From positions 101,042 through 165,041 of the forward strand of contig JAKSZP010018541.1 of assembly GCA_022478985.1 (NCBI GenBank): a DNA stretch of 64,000 nt, read 5' to 3'. Made by a program: the position numbers and the translations under genes. The DNA comes from Massospora cicadina (lineage: Eukaryota > Entomophthoromycota > Entomophthoromycetes > Entomophthorales > Entomophthoraceae). Below, one piece after another: positions 1 to 12,078 of the stretch. The notes beneath the pieces were generated by a model. The model made no database searches, was not told the origin of the DNA, and was given only the letters and a program-made list of their open reading frames with translations. Each line of letters opens with the position of its first letter. The first letter of the stretch is position 1.

Positions 1-110
1 GTGATGTCAGAGTACTCCATTGCCAATGTCAACCAGGGGACCGTGGTTAATAGGGTGCATGGCCAGTTCCTTTGGCACTATACCCCCTCTGACAGGATCT
101 TGAGGGGTTT
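1..110 (+). pseudogene. Ty3 pol, extreme C-terminal tail (E1 family)
   Basis: The segment translates to a stretch ending VNRVHGQFL, which matches the last coding part of element E1 at about 34560-34660 (same VNRVHGQFLQ string). This is the region after the integrase core. The rest of the element lies left of the window. It runs directly into the LTR at 111, as in E1. It is a fragment, and coding integrity cannot be judged. Confidence 0.7.
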
Positions 111-574
111 TGTCAGGATTTGAGATTAAAAATGAATTGAAGTCCCTACTTCCAGATTGAGCTGCAATAAATTGACTCTCAAGACTATTTGAACAGAGCC
201 TTATCTTAATGGCACCGATCTCAAACTCAGTCAGGAATCCACATGCATTTGGGGATCAATGGAATGATTTCAGAAGTCTCACCACCACTTTCTGAATCAC
301 AAGAGATGGAATTCTACCACTCCAGTCATGGGGCAATGAAGTACAATGAGGATGCCACACAGGAGGTCAATCTGGATGAGCCATGAAAGATCCTGAACAT
401 ATGGGGCCATGAAGATCCTTGAGGCACCATGTCCCTATCAACCTATTAATATCACCACATTTTAATCTAATAAAGTGCTTGGTACTCAGTCCATTCTTAC
501 ATTTTTTGACCGCCTCTGGCATAATCGTCCCAGCATTTGGCTCTGAACTTAAAGTTTATTAAGTTCTGAGGTTT

Positions 575-2487
575 AGAACTCTCTTTCTGCTTTGCATAAC
601 TTTCTGAGCAAAATTATATGGATTAAAAAGTAAAACTTGATCACCCACCGTAGTTTCGCTCCAGTGTCCTTGGATTCCCTGCCAGCTGTCCTAGTGTGGG
701 GCAGCAGCAACTTCCCCTGCCATTTTCCATCCAACAGGAAAATGCGCTCAGACTGGTTCACCCAGTAATACCAAACCCCTGGGATGATTCATTCCTCCCA
801 AGGATCTTGACGCCCACCTTACCTAAACCCAAGCAGTGCCCCATTGCCCTAGTGCTCCCCTGAAGTAACATGTGTTTCACCCTTGGGTTGAAAATGGGAA
901 ACTTTTCCTCTACCACGACCAAACCATTATCAAAATGGCTCAGGCAGTGATGCTTTTCGCAACATTTATAAACTTCCGCCCCTTTAAGGGATATTTTGAT
1001 CTCATCTTCACCTGTGAAGCTGATGCCGCCACTGTGGAAACTGTGCCCCTGATTTACCAGGGTGCTCCTCTCCAACAACTCAGATCCAGCTCTCAGCGGA
1101 CACCACTTTGATGGTTCAGTTCGCTGGTTTGCCCACCCACCTTCCCCCTGAGGTGCTCCACCAGGAGCTGATGGAAGGTTTGGCAGCTTATGGCTCCAAC
1201 CCCATCTTGCAATTTGTGGTCCCAGATTGGGCCACACGCCTCGCTGGGCCTTGGGCATATGCCACAATCAGCCCTGAATCAAACAAATTTGCCCCATTGA
1301 TTCCCCCTTGTGCCGTTATCTCTCTGCCCCTGACCATCCATTCTAGGTCCACGTCAAGGGCGGATGGACGATCTGTCCATCCTGTTTTGAGTTGGATCAC
1401 TCAAAAAACAAGTGCCCATCCCTAGCTGCTTCTGACGGCGCTAATTTTTTATCCACTGGCCTCCAATCTGCCGCCCACCCCATGCCAGCTTCAGTATGGG
1501 GTATGATCCTACCTCTCCCTCTCCCAAAGCCTGATGCTTCAGCTGCACCTGCAGCCACCAATCAGCCTCCTCCTCGCCCCAGTGCCACAAATGCTCCCTC
1601 CAATCAAGCACCAACTTGGACCCCAGTTCGATCCCATACTTCTTCCAATGAATCAACCAGACCTCAACCATATGCAGTTTCCTAATTCAATAAGCCAGAA
1701 TTCATGAGAAGTATTGTCTAAAATCTTAATCAGTTAATATCATTGAAGAATCATCTTTTTTAAATTGAGTGGTTATGTAATGCAGAATGGGATGCCAAAT
1801 TCCCCCTCATTTATATGCCCCACAGCCAAATGCCAAATCATTCTACAGCGACCATCAGCTTGCAGTAGGAGCAGCCGCCACACCAGATTGTCATCCCCTC
1901 TGCAAAGCTGCCGCCAAATCAGTAGTGATGCTCACAGAAGGTATTACACCTCCTGTTATCACCATAAATCTCACCCCAAAAAGTAAGATTAATATGAATC
2001 AATTGCACAAAAATGTCAATGACGCTATCCAAAACGTGGTTACTATAGCACAGATACCTAAAGTTAAGATCAACCAAACCAATATTGCTACGTTCATTAA
2101 GCTAACAGATGCCCACATTAAAGCCAAAAAAGCTTTAGCCAAATATATCACTGCCATTTTTGTAGTTTACAATTTCTTGGAAATACTAATCATTAGTGAT
2201 ATTGAACCACATGCTGCTGATGCCCCGAAGCTCTTGCTATCCACATTGACATGTACCCTACTCTGGATGAGGAAGCTGTGGCTGAAGATGAGCACCCTAA
2301 TTCCCCTCCCTTCCGCCATAGAGGGATAAGCAGTCTCCGCTGCCCACTTGATTGGTTGTTTCGTTAAGTGTGTTTCATTCAATCCGCTCATTTGGACGTT
2401 TTGTTGAATCAATTAGTTATGTTAGTTTAAGTTTTAGTTTTTAGTTTGGTAATATCTATCCCTTGGTCAACATACTTGGTTAAATAA
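575..2487 (+). mobile_element. Retroposon L copy 1 (RT-less, non-LTR-like)
   Basis: An insertion of about 1.9 kb into an LTR, bounded by the 14-bp direct repeat AAGTTCTGAGGTTT at 561-574 and 2488-2501. It ends in TTAAATAAA just before the right repeat. A second, diverged copy lies at about 7700-9598 with the same order of parts: a leader with a GGGGCAG motif, a gag/ORF1-like frame, a shared tail (TGGTAATRTCTRTCC...GGTCA), then AAATAAA. No LTRs and no reverse transcriptase are visible. A long target-site duplication plus an A-rich 3' end suggests LINE-type mobilisation in trans. That mechanism is inferred. Confidence 0.6.
872..2329 (+). pseudogene. Gag/ORF1-like protein of retroposon L, with zinc knuckle (broken)
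   Basis: The reading frame is broken over at least three segments (872-1111, 1108-1425 with a frame change before 1392-1685, and 1787-2329). The middle segment contains FAGLPTHLPPEVLHQELMEG, which resembles the RRM-like RNA-binding part of LINE ORF1 proteins. A CCHC zinc knuckle follows (CPSCFELDHSKNKC, C-x2-C-x4-H-x4-C) near 1378-1420, then a proline/alanine-rich linker. The last segment is rich in Lys and Asn. L copy 2 aligns through all these parts. The protein would bind nucleic acid in a ribonucleoprotein particle. No protease, RT or endonuclease is attached. Frameshifts make it a pseudogene. Confidence 0.5.
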
Positions 2488-2591
2488 AAGTTCTGAGGTT
2501 TGAATTCTGGTGCGACAATATTTTTTAACATTTTCAGCTTTGAGCCCACCTATAGACCTCAGCAACAGTTTAAAGAACTGTAACGCCAACA

Positions 2592-2820
2592 GGGATCCTG
2601 AGAGGAAACATAGGATAACCTCTAAATTTACATAATCAATAATAGAGCGTTACAAAATTTACATTATCACACTACTAAGAAAATTGTGGAGTCACACCAA
2701 CTTCCTTCAATAAGTTCAAAAAGCTTTTTATCTAGCTCAAGGTATCCCAATAATATAATTATAATGATTTATGACTACAAAAAAATAATTAAAGCAAAAA
2801 TATGCTTTAAATAGAAAAGC
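2592..2820. other. AT-rich spacer
   Basis: Follows the LTR end. No coding or structural signal was found. It may be the decayed upstream part of the LINE that becomes recognisable at about 2835. Confidence 0.3.
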
Positions 2821-2834
2821 TGCTTTAATCAAAT

Positions 2835-4657
2835 GTGCAAGTCACTTCAGATATCCAAGTTTTCTTATATAGAACTTCAGCCACCCTGGCTGACCCTCAA
2901 GCAAACATTGCCCTTACAGCCTCAGTATATATAATTAATAGATTCTGGAAAGATATTTTACATCAATATAAAAGCCCCCATCCCAAATGGTATTTATTTA
3001 TGTATATTACCCTGAAAAAGGGTAGTGTTACTAGAACTACAAGAGCTCTGTGCATCCCATGTGAACAATGGCACTGTTTTGGAATATTAAAACATAATAA
3101 TTATGAATCAAATACACAAAACATTATTAACAAAGACTTGACCAACTGGAGGCTTGATGCCATATTAAAACAGATCATAATCTGTACACTAGATATCTGG
3201 CTAACATTATCATGAAGTGACATCAATATTATTAATAGTAATTTGATTTTATCTCAGTATGATTACTATGGAATAGCTATAATAGCACACGTGATGCTTT
3301 TTCTTTAAACTCTATATTTACAAACAGCTTTGTAATCCTCTTGTATTTTGGCTAGCATATGATCTGGTATCCTGACCTTATATATTTACGTCCCTTGTCC
3401 TCTTACATACCCTTCACCAGCAAAAATTTATAAATTATATACCAAGATCTTCACTTTTTGGTATTGCCTTGATTGGCTTTGCAGAAGCTTTAGAAATTAA
3501 ACAAGGACTTTGTCAAGGGACTCACTTAACCCATCTTCATTCAATATCAGCCTGGATCTCTTGCTCGTTCCATCTCAGGAGAACCAAGGGGTTTAAGTCT
3601 CAGGAAAAGTCTCAACTAGAACGCTAGACTTTGCAGATTATAGGGTCATTACATTGTATATCATAAGGACGTGTCATCATGACCACAGATCTTTATAGTT
3701 ACTCCAAGGATCGTAATGCAAGATAAAATACCATTTAGACCATAAATATAGGTTGGATCAGCTACATTTCGCCCTTACTGGGGGCAAACCCAACCATAGA
3801 GACATTTTTATGCCTGAAGGGTTCTCACAAACCAAAGAAGAGTATTTGATAATGACAATGAAGAGCAGAACTTGGGAAGCATCGAAAATTGTATTGAAAG
3901 TTGAAAAGCTACAATAGTATGTAATTTAGAGTATTAAGTACAAATGTTTTCCTTCTATCCAAATTTTGGTTCTTAGCCCATGTATGCCTTTCCAGGATGT
4001 CTTCTACAAGTAACTGAACGTTTTCTTTGTTTTTATTGGGGGTTTAACCTGAAACATCACTTACAACTTTTCACTCCCCTGCTGGCAAGGGGCCTGAAAA
4101 TTCTTGATATGCTGGCCATATGCTACTTTAATTCTCATAGGAAACCTATGACCAGATATTTGTTGGGAAGCAACTCCCATGCCAGATTGGTCCCTGTTTT
4201 GTGACTGTCAGTATAAGAAGCTTTAGGTCTACCACAAATATTTTCCACTAGACTGAGAGAATGAGTAACTAACAGTACATGCCATAGATTTACTCTATTT
4301 TCAATTACTTAATGATACTAGACATCATATCCAAAAACTTATAAAAAGTCAGATTATGAATGACTTCCGTTACCATACCCTAGTCCTTGAATTGGGTCCA
4401 TATTGGCACATCTTCCCCAATATTTTTCATATTGTTGTGCACTGGCTCATAGTATTAGAGAGATTTTTTTCCCAAGCTTGTTAAAATTTCTCGCTTCCAA
4501 TAATAAATCAACCTTTTTACATTATGTACTGATGACAGCAAATCTCAATCTTTGCAAGAATCTCAACAATGCCATGGTTTGTCATCCACTTTTATATTTA
4601 ATGGTAGACCATACAGGACCCTCCTTCTATAAAAGGGTAGTTAGCTTGATGTTTTAA
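2835..4657 (+). pseudogene. Decayed LINE (non-LTR retrotransposon) reverse transcriptase
   Basis: Three collinear pieces fit a LINE RT read on the plus strand. The first (2835-3215) ends with KDLTNWRLDAILKQ, like the block-1 pattern with NWRPI that opens non-LTR RTs. Near 3500 the translation IKQGLCQGTHLTH matches the conserved QG..QGDPLSP block. At 3630-3641 it reads FADY where FADD is expected, so one catalytic Asp is lost. The third piece (3980-4204 and 4403-4657) resembles the C-terminal thumb region of zygomycete-type LINEs (WGFNLKHHLQLFTPLLARGL). Several stops and frame changes separate the pieces, so it is inactive. No ends, tail or target duplication were resolved. Copia or DIRS RT is an alternative, but the NWR and QG blocks favour a LINE. 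Confidence 0.5.
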
Positions 4658-4659
4658 AC

Positions 4660-6490
4660 AAGTAGATTACAATAGTACTTTTTACAATTTTAAGGGATTG
4701 CTACCTTTTGGCCTCTAAATCAATATTTTTCTGAAGTGTTTCCTCTCAGTAGCCACCCAATGGCTATTTTGTTGTTTATTCAAACTCTCCCTATGTGTAC
4801 CTGTTCCTTTATGTCTTAGTCTATTCAATGCCCATCTGTACCATACATACCTAATACCTCAACTCAACATTTGATGACCAAGTATACAGAACCCACAATT
4901 AATAAAATGACTAAGACCTGCTTTTAATATGACAATTAAGTTAATCAACTTAATTCTTGTTCATTACTCAACATGCTGATGTGCAACTTTGGGGCACTTA
5001 TATCCCTCCTTTTCTCAAGACTTTCCTTCTTTAATTTCTCACCATCAGGCTCTTAAGAACCTAGGCATAGCATTCTATTAATACACAATGATCCCTTATA
5101 GGCTGTAAAGGTTCATTTTCAGAACCATATATGACTAGTGATATTTAAGATATTTCTTTAAGGTTTTGGCTTTGTTAGGCTCTAATGAGCCTTTTAATAA
5201 ACAATATTATAATTTTAAGTCTCAACAAAAACCCAGTCAGTATCCAATTTCCTTTAAAAAATATTCACACGTCAGCCCTCAGGTAAGCTGATTTGAGATG
5301 CTAGATATGATAGTGAAATGATAAATTTAGATTGTGGCCATTAATAAATTACTAAGGCTATGTGCTTGATATGAATTAGACATAATGATATTTGCAAGTA
5401 TGTTTTTATAAAAGTAGTAGTAAATCTAAAATTTTTATGTTCATATGAAATTTCACTGTGCAAGCTTTTTAGCATCTTAGTACTTAAACATCTTTCTTAA
5501 GAACTTCTTTTGTAGATTAAGACCAGAGTCCTGACATATCTGGATGCCATAGAATCTTAATATCACTTTTTTATATAGGTGATACTAAAATACTACTCAT
5601 AATTCTGATTTTTGCCAATCCTAGAGGCATATTTTCTAAGCTGACTTAAATCATAGAAAGTGAATTGACACAATTTTCTTTTAAACACTTTCAACGTTAA
5701 TTTAGTTCTATATAGTATCACCAAGATGCATCATATATCTTATAGTAATTAACTAAAAAACTCTGTACTTGTATTACACTTTAAAGATTCAACAAAAATT
5801 GTCACGTTAATTGACTTAACTCATAGGTAAATTATGCCTTTAGAAACTTAAGCTTATCTTACTTTTTCCCGTACATGAATTATATATAGTAATTGGTGCA
5901 CATATTTTTACATCTTATGTATGCACATTTTGTAAGAAATCACTTGGATGCTATTAATTGTCTTAATGAGTCTGTCAATCAGACTGTAAACCTTTTTGCA
6001 AAAATCCTAAACTTAATATAACTGTGTGAAATAATTTTGTCAGATATCCATGCAATTCCTGCGCCATCAAATTGTTCAAATATTTTAATATAATGATAAT
6101 ATTTTGTTAAGCTATATAATTACCTAATTTATTTTAAAAGCTAATAATTCTTACCAGGGTAAACATTCTTTATCAGTAATTATTTAAGTCTTAAGTGTGT
6201 TTTAAATGCTATTAATTGTGATGGTACAGGATATTCCTGAACATCACATTATTTTTTATTAAGGATATTAACAAAAACAACATAAAACATATAGTTCTAA
6301 AAAAGTAAAAAATCATATTCAGCCTCAAATGAATTAAATATAGGCTATTATATGCCTTTGAGGGATCTGACAAATCTGAACTTTGGCAAAATGATTCATT
6401 TAGATATCCCCTAGTAGTTTTACTTTTTTAGATAATTTATGTGCCTGAAATGATTATTTAACTCCTTGTGCATTAATCATTAGCATGACT
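4660..6490. other. Gene-free AT-rich stretch
   Basis: No open frame with family resemblance, no LTR-like ends and very few CG dinucleotides. It is probably old decayed repeat. Nothing specific can be supported. Confidence 0.4.
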
Positions 6491-6494
6491 TATG

Positions 6495-6612
6495 TAAACT
6501 TAAATTTTCTTTGTAAATCAATCATGAGTCTAACTTGTGATTGATTCACAAGGTATGTTTTGCTTTATACAAGCCAGACTCATGATTGTTTCACAAAGTA
6601 AATTTAAGTTTA
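6495..6612. repeat. 44-bp imperfect inverted repeat (hairpin)
   Basis: The left arm at 6495-6538 and the right arm at 6569-6612 are reverse complements with about five mismatches in 44. They are separated by a 30-bp loop. The outer ends read TAAACTTAAATTT and AAATTTAAGTTTA. The repeat does not extend beyond the arms. It could be a small foldback/MITE remnant or an RNA hairpin. No flanking target duplication was found. Confidence 0.7.
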
Positions 6613-7699
6613 TATTATTTAGACTTGTTATTGATGTACAATGGGTTAAATTGTGATCTGAACTTAATGTCAGATTGGTTTGGCTGTTGGAATAAAGAGG
6701 AACCCCCTATAAATAAGGGTTCTAAAATGGCAAATTTGCCAAGCAAACAGAGTAATTCCATCATTTTGCATTCAATATTGCAGCTATAAAAAGATACTGA
6801 AATTGGTCCAATGTTGCAACCTTAAAAAAACAAAACTGAAACCCAGAGTTTTAAGCCTATAAATAGACCCCCAATTTTGGCATTTCTGCACCAAATCCAT
6901 ACAAAATTTAAATCATTTAGGCATTCTTACCAACCAAGGCTTATATTATTTTCCTAAGCATAATAAGCAAATTCCTACTTATTTTAAATCATCTATTCTC
7001 AAAATTGCAACATGAATAATTTCATAAGACTTAAACAAGTCTTAAGAATTATACATGGCCCTTTATAAATTAGAATTGATAATATTCCCTCTCTAAATTC
7101 TGTGTATTTCCGCAGTTTTTGCTCAGAAAAAAGTGTTTTAAATAAAACCTTTTTCAATTAATGATTTTATTTTAAAAATACACTATTAGGAACACCATCA
7201 CCTTGAACCAAGAGACTAAACTTAGTCACTTGGTGGAATCCATGCTTGCTCTCTCCTGAGGTCAAGGAGCACTATTAGAATTAAGTATCCTCTTAACTTT
7301 ACCACAAGGTTTGATTAACCCCACCATAGTATTATGTAGCAAAGGCATAGCCTTCTCTGGGCTGGTTTTATTGTTGTGGACTATTACCTGGTTTGTGTTG
7401 TCCAATGCTTTTGTCAACTACTAAAAAGAACCAGTCCATTACATTGATTGGCAATATATAGTTGAAGCTATACAGTGGCCTTTTTTAATCCTTGGTGTAA
7501 TAAAGAGATCTGGTTTTTTGACTCTTAGAATGAAAAAAGTATTTTTTGTGATTCTAAATTCCAAAGAGTGGGCTAAATTTTGTGCAGGGGTGAACTCAGG
7601 TAGTTCACTCAACACTCATGCTCATGTCTTAAGTTGATGCCTCAATTTACATGGCTAATATTGCTTATATTCTATGATTTCAATTTATTATACTTGAGC
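6613..7699. other. Gene-free AT-rich stretch
   Basis: No supported coding region or repeat boundary. The start of retroposon L copy 2 is somewhere near 7700 but is not sharp. Confidence 0.35.
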
Positions 7700-9598
7700 C
7701 CTTTTTTTTCTTTCCAATCAATCTCACTTTAGTGGATTTTAACAAAAGTTTAAATTAACCACCGCCATCTGGCCACATCCATTTACCAATTAATGCCCTC
7801 AGATCTGCTGCCTGCTGCTTAATATGGGGCAGAAGTGATCTACCCCTAGCATTTTCTGCCCTGTGGGGAAGCACGTTTGGACAGGCTCAAATAGCCCACT
7901 CCACCCTTCTGGCTGATTTGTCCCTCCATGGGACTTAGCACTCTACCTTGTGTGCATCCACCCAACCCACCCCCATCCTCTCTCCCTTCCTTGCTCCGCC
8001 ATTTGATTTTGTCTCCATGTTGACTATGGGCGTTTTTCCCATATGCTGACAAAGCAATTATCAAACTGGTTACTACTGCCTTTGCACCAGCTGTCTTTAC
8101 CAATTTCTGCCCTTTTAATGGCTAGTTTTTATTTGATTTTAAATGGAGGAGGATGTTGCCGCAGCAGCAATGTCTCCATTAATTTATAAAAACACCCTCA
8201 TTCCTACTACCTGTACTCATCTCCTTTCTGATACCACCCTGGTGGTGTCATTTGCAAACTTCTCTACCCATCTCCCACCCCAATTTTTGTATGATGCATT
8301 GATGTCAGGGCTTTTGTCTTATGACACTCAACCCAATATTCATCTTAACTGTATCCTCTGGTGAAGAGCGCCTTGCTGCTCCTCATGCCACTGCCACTAT
8401 AGTCCCACACCACTCCACCATAGCCCAAAAAATCCCCCATGCTTGCATTGCAGTGGAACCAAAGCATTTATTTTAGCTCATGTTGATAATGGTCACCAAA
8501 TTTGTCTCCCCTGTCTTGGGTTTGACTATTCAAAAAAATCCTTCTCCCATGCCACTTCCTCTAATGTGGCTTCTTTACAATTGTCAGCGGCGTCTTAATA
8601 GGTTTTTTGTTGCTCCCTCCCACCCCATCACACTAGCTCTTGGGATCAGAGTGGGAAATCGTCCCCCACCAAAACCTCCAGCTACAAGCACCTACATGAA
8701 CTCAATCCATCCAATCAGAGTCAGGCTTGGGCCACCATTTTCACTTAAGCACCCATCCAATCGCCTACTACCACCCTGCCAAATTCATCCTCCACTATTC
8801 TTGTGAACCAAAATCCTTGAGACCTATTGGATGAAGTTGATGATTCTGGAAAATTGTCAAAAATATGGAATCTGGTGAAAATCTCCGCCTGGCTGATTAT
8901 TATTGGCGTATCTCTAATTTTTTACTTTGACAATCCTCTTCCGCCCAAGCGTTATTCCTCTAAACCTGATGCCAACCCCTTTCAAAGTGACCAACAGCTT
9001 GCCTCAGCAGCGGTGGACTCGCCCCATTGTACCCTCCTCTGCAAAGCAGTGGCAAAATTTATTTATGAATTCTCAAACGGGATAAATATGCCTAACTTCC
9101 CCCTGATTTTCCTGAATAAGCACAGGAAGAAATCACCAAGTTGTCCTACACCGCTGATAATGCTGCCTCATATGTTTCTAGCCTTACAGCCTTTAACCCA
9201 TAAACTAAAATCACCCAGAAAAGTATTGCCAATTTTATGCTACTCCCAGATGCCTGGCTTCAAGCTGAACATCATCTTGCAGAATACTTTGAGGCTCCAT
9301 CCAGTCAGATATTGTTTCATCTAAATGCCTTTTACAGCCCTTAATCCCCACCATGCTGATAACCCAAGGCCCTTAATCTCAGCTTATAACTGCCTCTTTA
9401 ATAGTGCCGCTTTTTATGTCACTTTTGAGACTAATGTTGAGCCGCCTGACCTTCCCTCACCCTCTGCCATGATGGTTAGCTGTCCTCCGCTCCATGCCTG
9501 ATTGGAGGTTTTTTTGGTTTGTTGACCCCGTTTGTTTTGGGTTTTTTTGCTTTAAATTGGTAATGTCTGTCCGCTGGTCAGCGTGCTCCTCAAATAAA
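7700..9598 (+). mobile_element. Retroposon L copy 2
   Basis: A diverged copy of the element at 575-2487. The leader near 7830 (ATATGGGGCAGAAGTGAT) aligns with copy 1 at about 695, the gag-like frame aligns throughout, and the end (GTAATGTCTGTCCGCTGGTCAGCGTG...CAAATAAA) aligns with the copy 1 end. The left boundary is approximate and no target duplication could be recognised. Having two copies with the same RT-less structure argues that L is a real family and not one deleted LINE. Confidence 0.55.
8029..9330 (+). pseudogene. Gag/ORF1-like protein of retroposon L copy 2 (broken)
   Basis: Aligns with the copy 1 protein in order. FANFSTHLPPQFLYDALMSG (8143-8364) matches the RNA-binding segment. 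CLPCLGFDYSKKSFS near 8500 corresponds to the zinc knuckle, but the His and last Cys are replaced. SSKPDANPFQSDQQLASAA and LLCKAVAKF (8827-9324) match the C-terminal part of copy 1. Frameshifts and stops break it, and it is more decayed than copy 1. Function in the living element is inferred as RNA binding. Confidence 0.45.
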
Positions 9599-11232
9599 TT
9601 TTAAAATTTCAAAATAATTCACTCTTTTTTTCTCTACTTCAAATTAAATTAATTTGACTCTGATGCCCTAATTTGTTAATGGGTAAAAATATTTGCTCTT
9701 ATGATACACCTATTGATGAGGTTAAGTTGCTCCTTCACCTTTTTTATAGTGTAGTCCTACTTGGTGGACATTAAGTTCTGATGGGAATGGCTTATAAAAT
9801 TTATTAAGTGCTTAAGGATAGTAAACTGAAGCTGAATAATCAAATAACGTTGGAAATAAATATGGACATATGGCTATACAGATAGCTTCTGTTTAGCTAA
9901 AGACTTGATTAATGCTATACAAAAAAATCTTTTTTAATGTAACAGGCATAGCTACTAAAGTTAAGATATAATTTTAATTTTAGTGATAAATAATAATAGC
10001 TACTGATATATCTATATAGTGCTACATACCTATAAATTTTAAATATTATAGTTTATATATGATAAATCATAAAAAATAATTGCTTAAGGGTCTAAAGTAG
10101 CAGTCAGGAGTAAATTTCAATGGTGTCAGTAGCTAAACATAATGTGATAATTGGGGCCTCCTCTTAGTGACAAGTCATTAAAACGCTTCATTTAGCTCAG
10201 GATGTGGTTTCAAATCCTTGATCTGAATCAGCTTTGGGGTCCTCATACAGGTTGGTCTCAGTGCTAGTCTATGCTTCCTGAAACCATTCTCTAATCTTAT
10301 AAGCTTATGAATGGAATATGGGGTCTCCCTGAAAGGGCAACTTATAAATGTCAAGCCCATCCATTCTAAAACCCAGTTAATCATTATCTCTTTATCTTCT
10401 GTTGGGATTTTAACCAGATTTCTTTTCCTCTATGTTCTGAGATTATTGATTTAATTGATTTGACAATTGGCCCTAAACATCTACTAATATTTTTTGTGTT
10501 GTTAAACTTCCAGATAGTATTGGGTTTGATCCACAATAACTTTTAAAATGACAAAAAGATATAAGTATGTTTGCCACATTTCTTTTAATGATAGGAAGTT
10601 CTGAATTATCTATTATTTTTCTTGATAGACTAGGCTATGTTGATTAGTAGAATTAACTTAACTATTTTCTGGCAACCAATGCTAATGGTTTTTACCCAAT
10701 TGTTAGTGCAATATTGTCTTAAACTTGGACTACATATTTACCTACTCCTAGGTCTGGATAAACCCAAAAGTAAGATTAATGAGCAGATTGTTTACTTTCT
10801 GGTAGAGGATGCCAATGTGAGAAATAAATAGTGGGTATAAAATTTCTTCTTGCACTTATAAAAACAACTCTTTGCCCTCAATAAAGTACCTAGCTCTAAA
10901 GATTTTTATCAGATAAGTTTGGATATCTTTGATATAGATTTTTATCTATTATAATGTTAAGTGACGTTTGCCCAAGTTTACTCTAAGTCAAGATGTCCCA
11001 TTTAATGTCAGCAACATTTTGGCACTGAATAACTTCCTGTCATTACACAGTAAAACATAGTTATTATAAAATTCTACAAAACCTATGCAAAGGACGCATA
11101 CTATAGCTTCCCATATGTTTCTACCTACATGACACATTTTATCACATAAAATATATTTTTGTGGAAACTTATCAACCCTATCACCTTAGATTTTTATGTC
11201 ATGCATGCGTATTCTCTGGTCCACTTGGTCAT
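9599..11232. other. Gene-free AT-rich stretch
   Basis: Only short open frames without recognisable motifs. TTAGCTCAGG close to GGTTTCAAATCC near 10193-10220 recalls tRNA boxes, but their spacing is far too small for a tRNA. No repeat boundaries were seen. Confidence 0.35.
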
Positions 11233-12078
11233 TGTAAGCCTTGGGTAGCAACCCCTGCAGCTTAAAATGTGAGACTTTTTGTTTTGTACCAAGAAGGGGA
11301 GGAAGCCAGAGGCCATCTCTCTTATCACAGAGGGTGACTTATCTCATGTGGTAGATGAAAGGTGGGTGACAGTGTACCCCTTAAAATCATGTCATTCCTC
11401 TCTATGCCAACCATATATGAGTTGGTCCAGAAATTTTTTTGGGGGGATGTTGGAAAGTGGCATTGGCTAGGTGCCATTGCCAGGGGATGGTTGGCAGAGA
11501 TTTATCCTCACAAGATTTTATCTACAAAGATTCAAGTTCCGCTGAAAAATAAATTAGTATCTAGCAAAGATAGATTGATTGAGTTAGTTGAAGCTTGGAA
11601 ATCTCCAACTGCTATTCTCCTCCATCGCCAGCAATCATGAGCCATTCCCTAACAGGTATGGGTGCAATAAACCCCTTCCCTACTTAATGGGACTGACCAT
11701 ATGTAGCCTATCCATAAGAGTACTCAATCACCTGCTGGATGAAGTATCACCAATTTGTCAGGGGGAATTGCACAATGAGGGAAAATTTAGTGGCAAATTT
11801 GAGCCCAAGTCAGCTTGCCAGGATGAGACTGACCCATTACTTTAAAAATTTATAAATGTCAATCCATCATAGCCAAATTGGGAAATTATATTTGATAGAA
11901 AATGTATTAGTTTCTATTCCCTATGTTGGTGAGTTTATAAGGCAGCAGACCCTGACAGGCTCCGCTGTCATTCCTTTTTTCCCTTTCCACTATCTTAGTT
12001 GAATAAAACCCTTTAAAACACATTTCTGTTTGAGTCTAAGAAGTTTTTGAATATTTAGTGGGTATGATTTCTAATTTT
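11233..12078 (+). mobile_element. Solo LTR, arm 1 of an inverted pair
   Basis: Starts TGTAAGCC and matches the reverse complement of 13467-14294 along most of its length. Shared blocks include CATGTGGTAGATGARAG near 11345, the stretch 11655-11870, and ATAAGGCAGCAGACCCTRAC near 11940. It carries GTTTATAAGG (TATA-like) and AATAAAACCC (poly(A)-like), which sets its orientation. The 3' boundary is approximate and no target duplication was found. Its 5' half also resembles the LTR of chromovirus G, so the two families are related. Confidence 0.6.

Larger units (their letters stand above)
111..2591 (+). mobile_element. 3' LTR of an E1-family Ty3 element, split by an insertion
   Basis: The LTR begins TGTCAGGATT, as do the two E1 LTRs at 28586 and 34670. 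Its last part (about 2525-2591: CAGCTTTGAGCCCACC through AACTGTAACGCCAACA) matches the E1 LTR 3' end. The 1.9 kb between the two parts is absent from the E1 LTRs and is retroposon L copy 1. A polyadenylation-like AATAAAG lies near 468. The element's internal part is outside the window, so no target-site duplication can be tested. Confidence 0.75.

Noticed and set aside
2090..2120. KLTDAHI shared by the L protein and E1 gag
   Set aside because: Seven residues only, different codons, and L copy 2 does not keep it. Probably coincidence.
10193..10220. tRNA-like boxes TTAGCTCAGG and GGTTTCAAATCC
   Set aside because: Only a few bases apart and no cloverleaf can be drawn.
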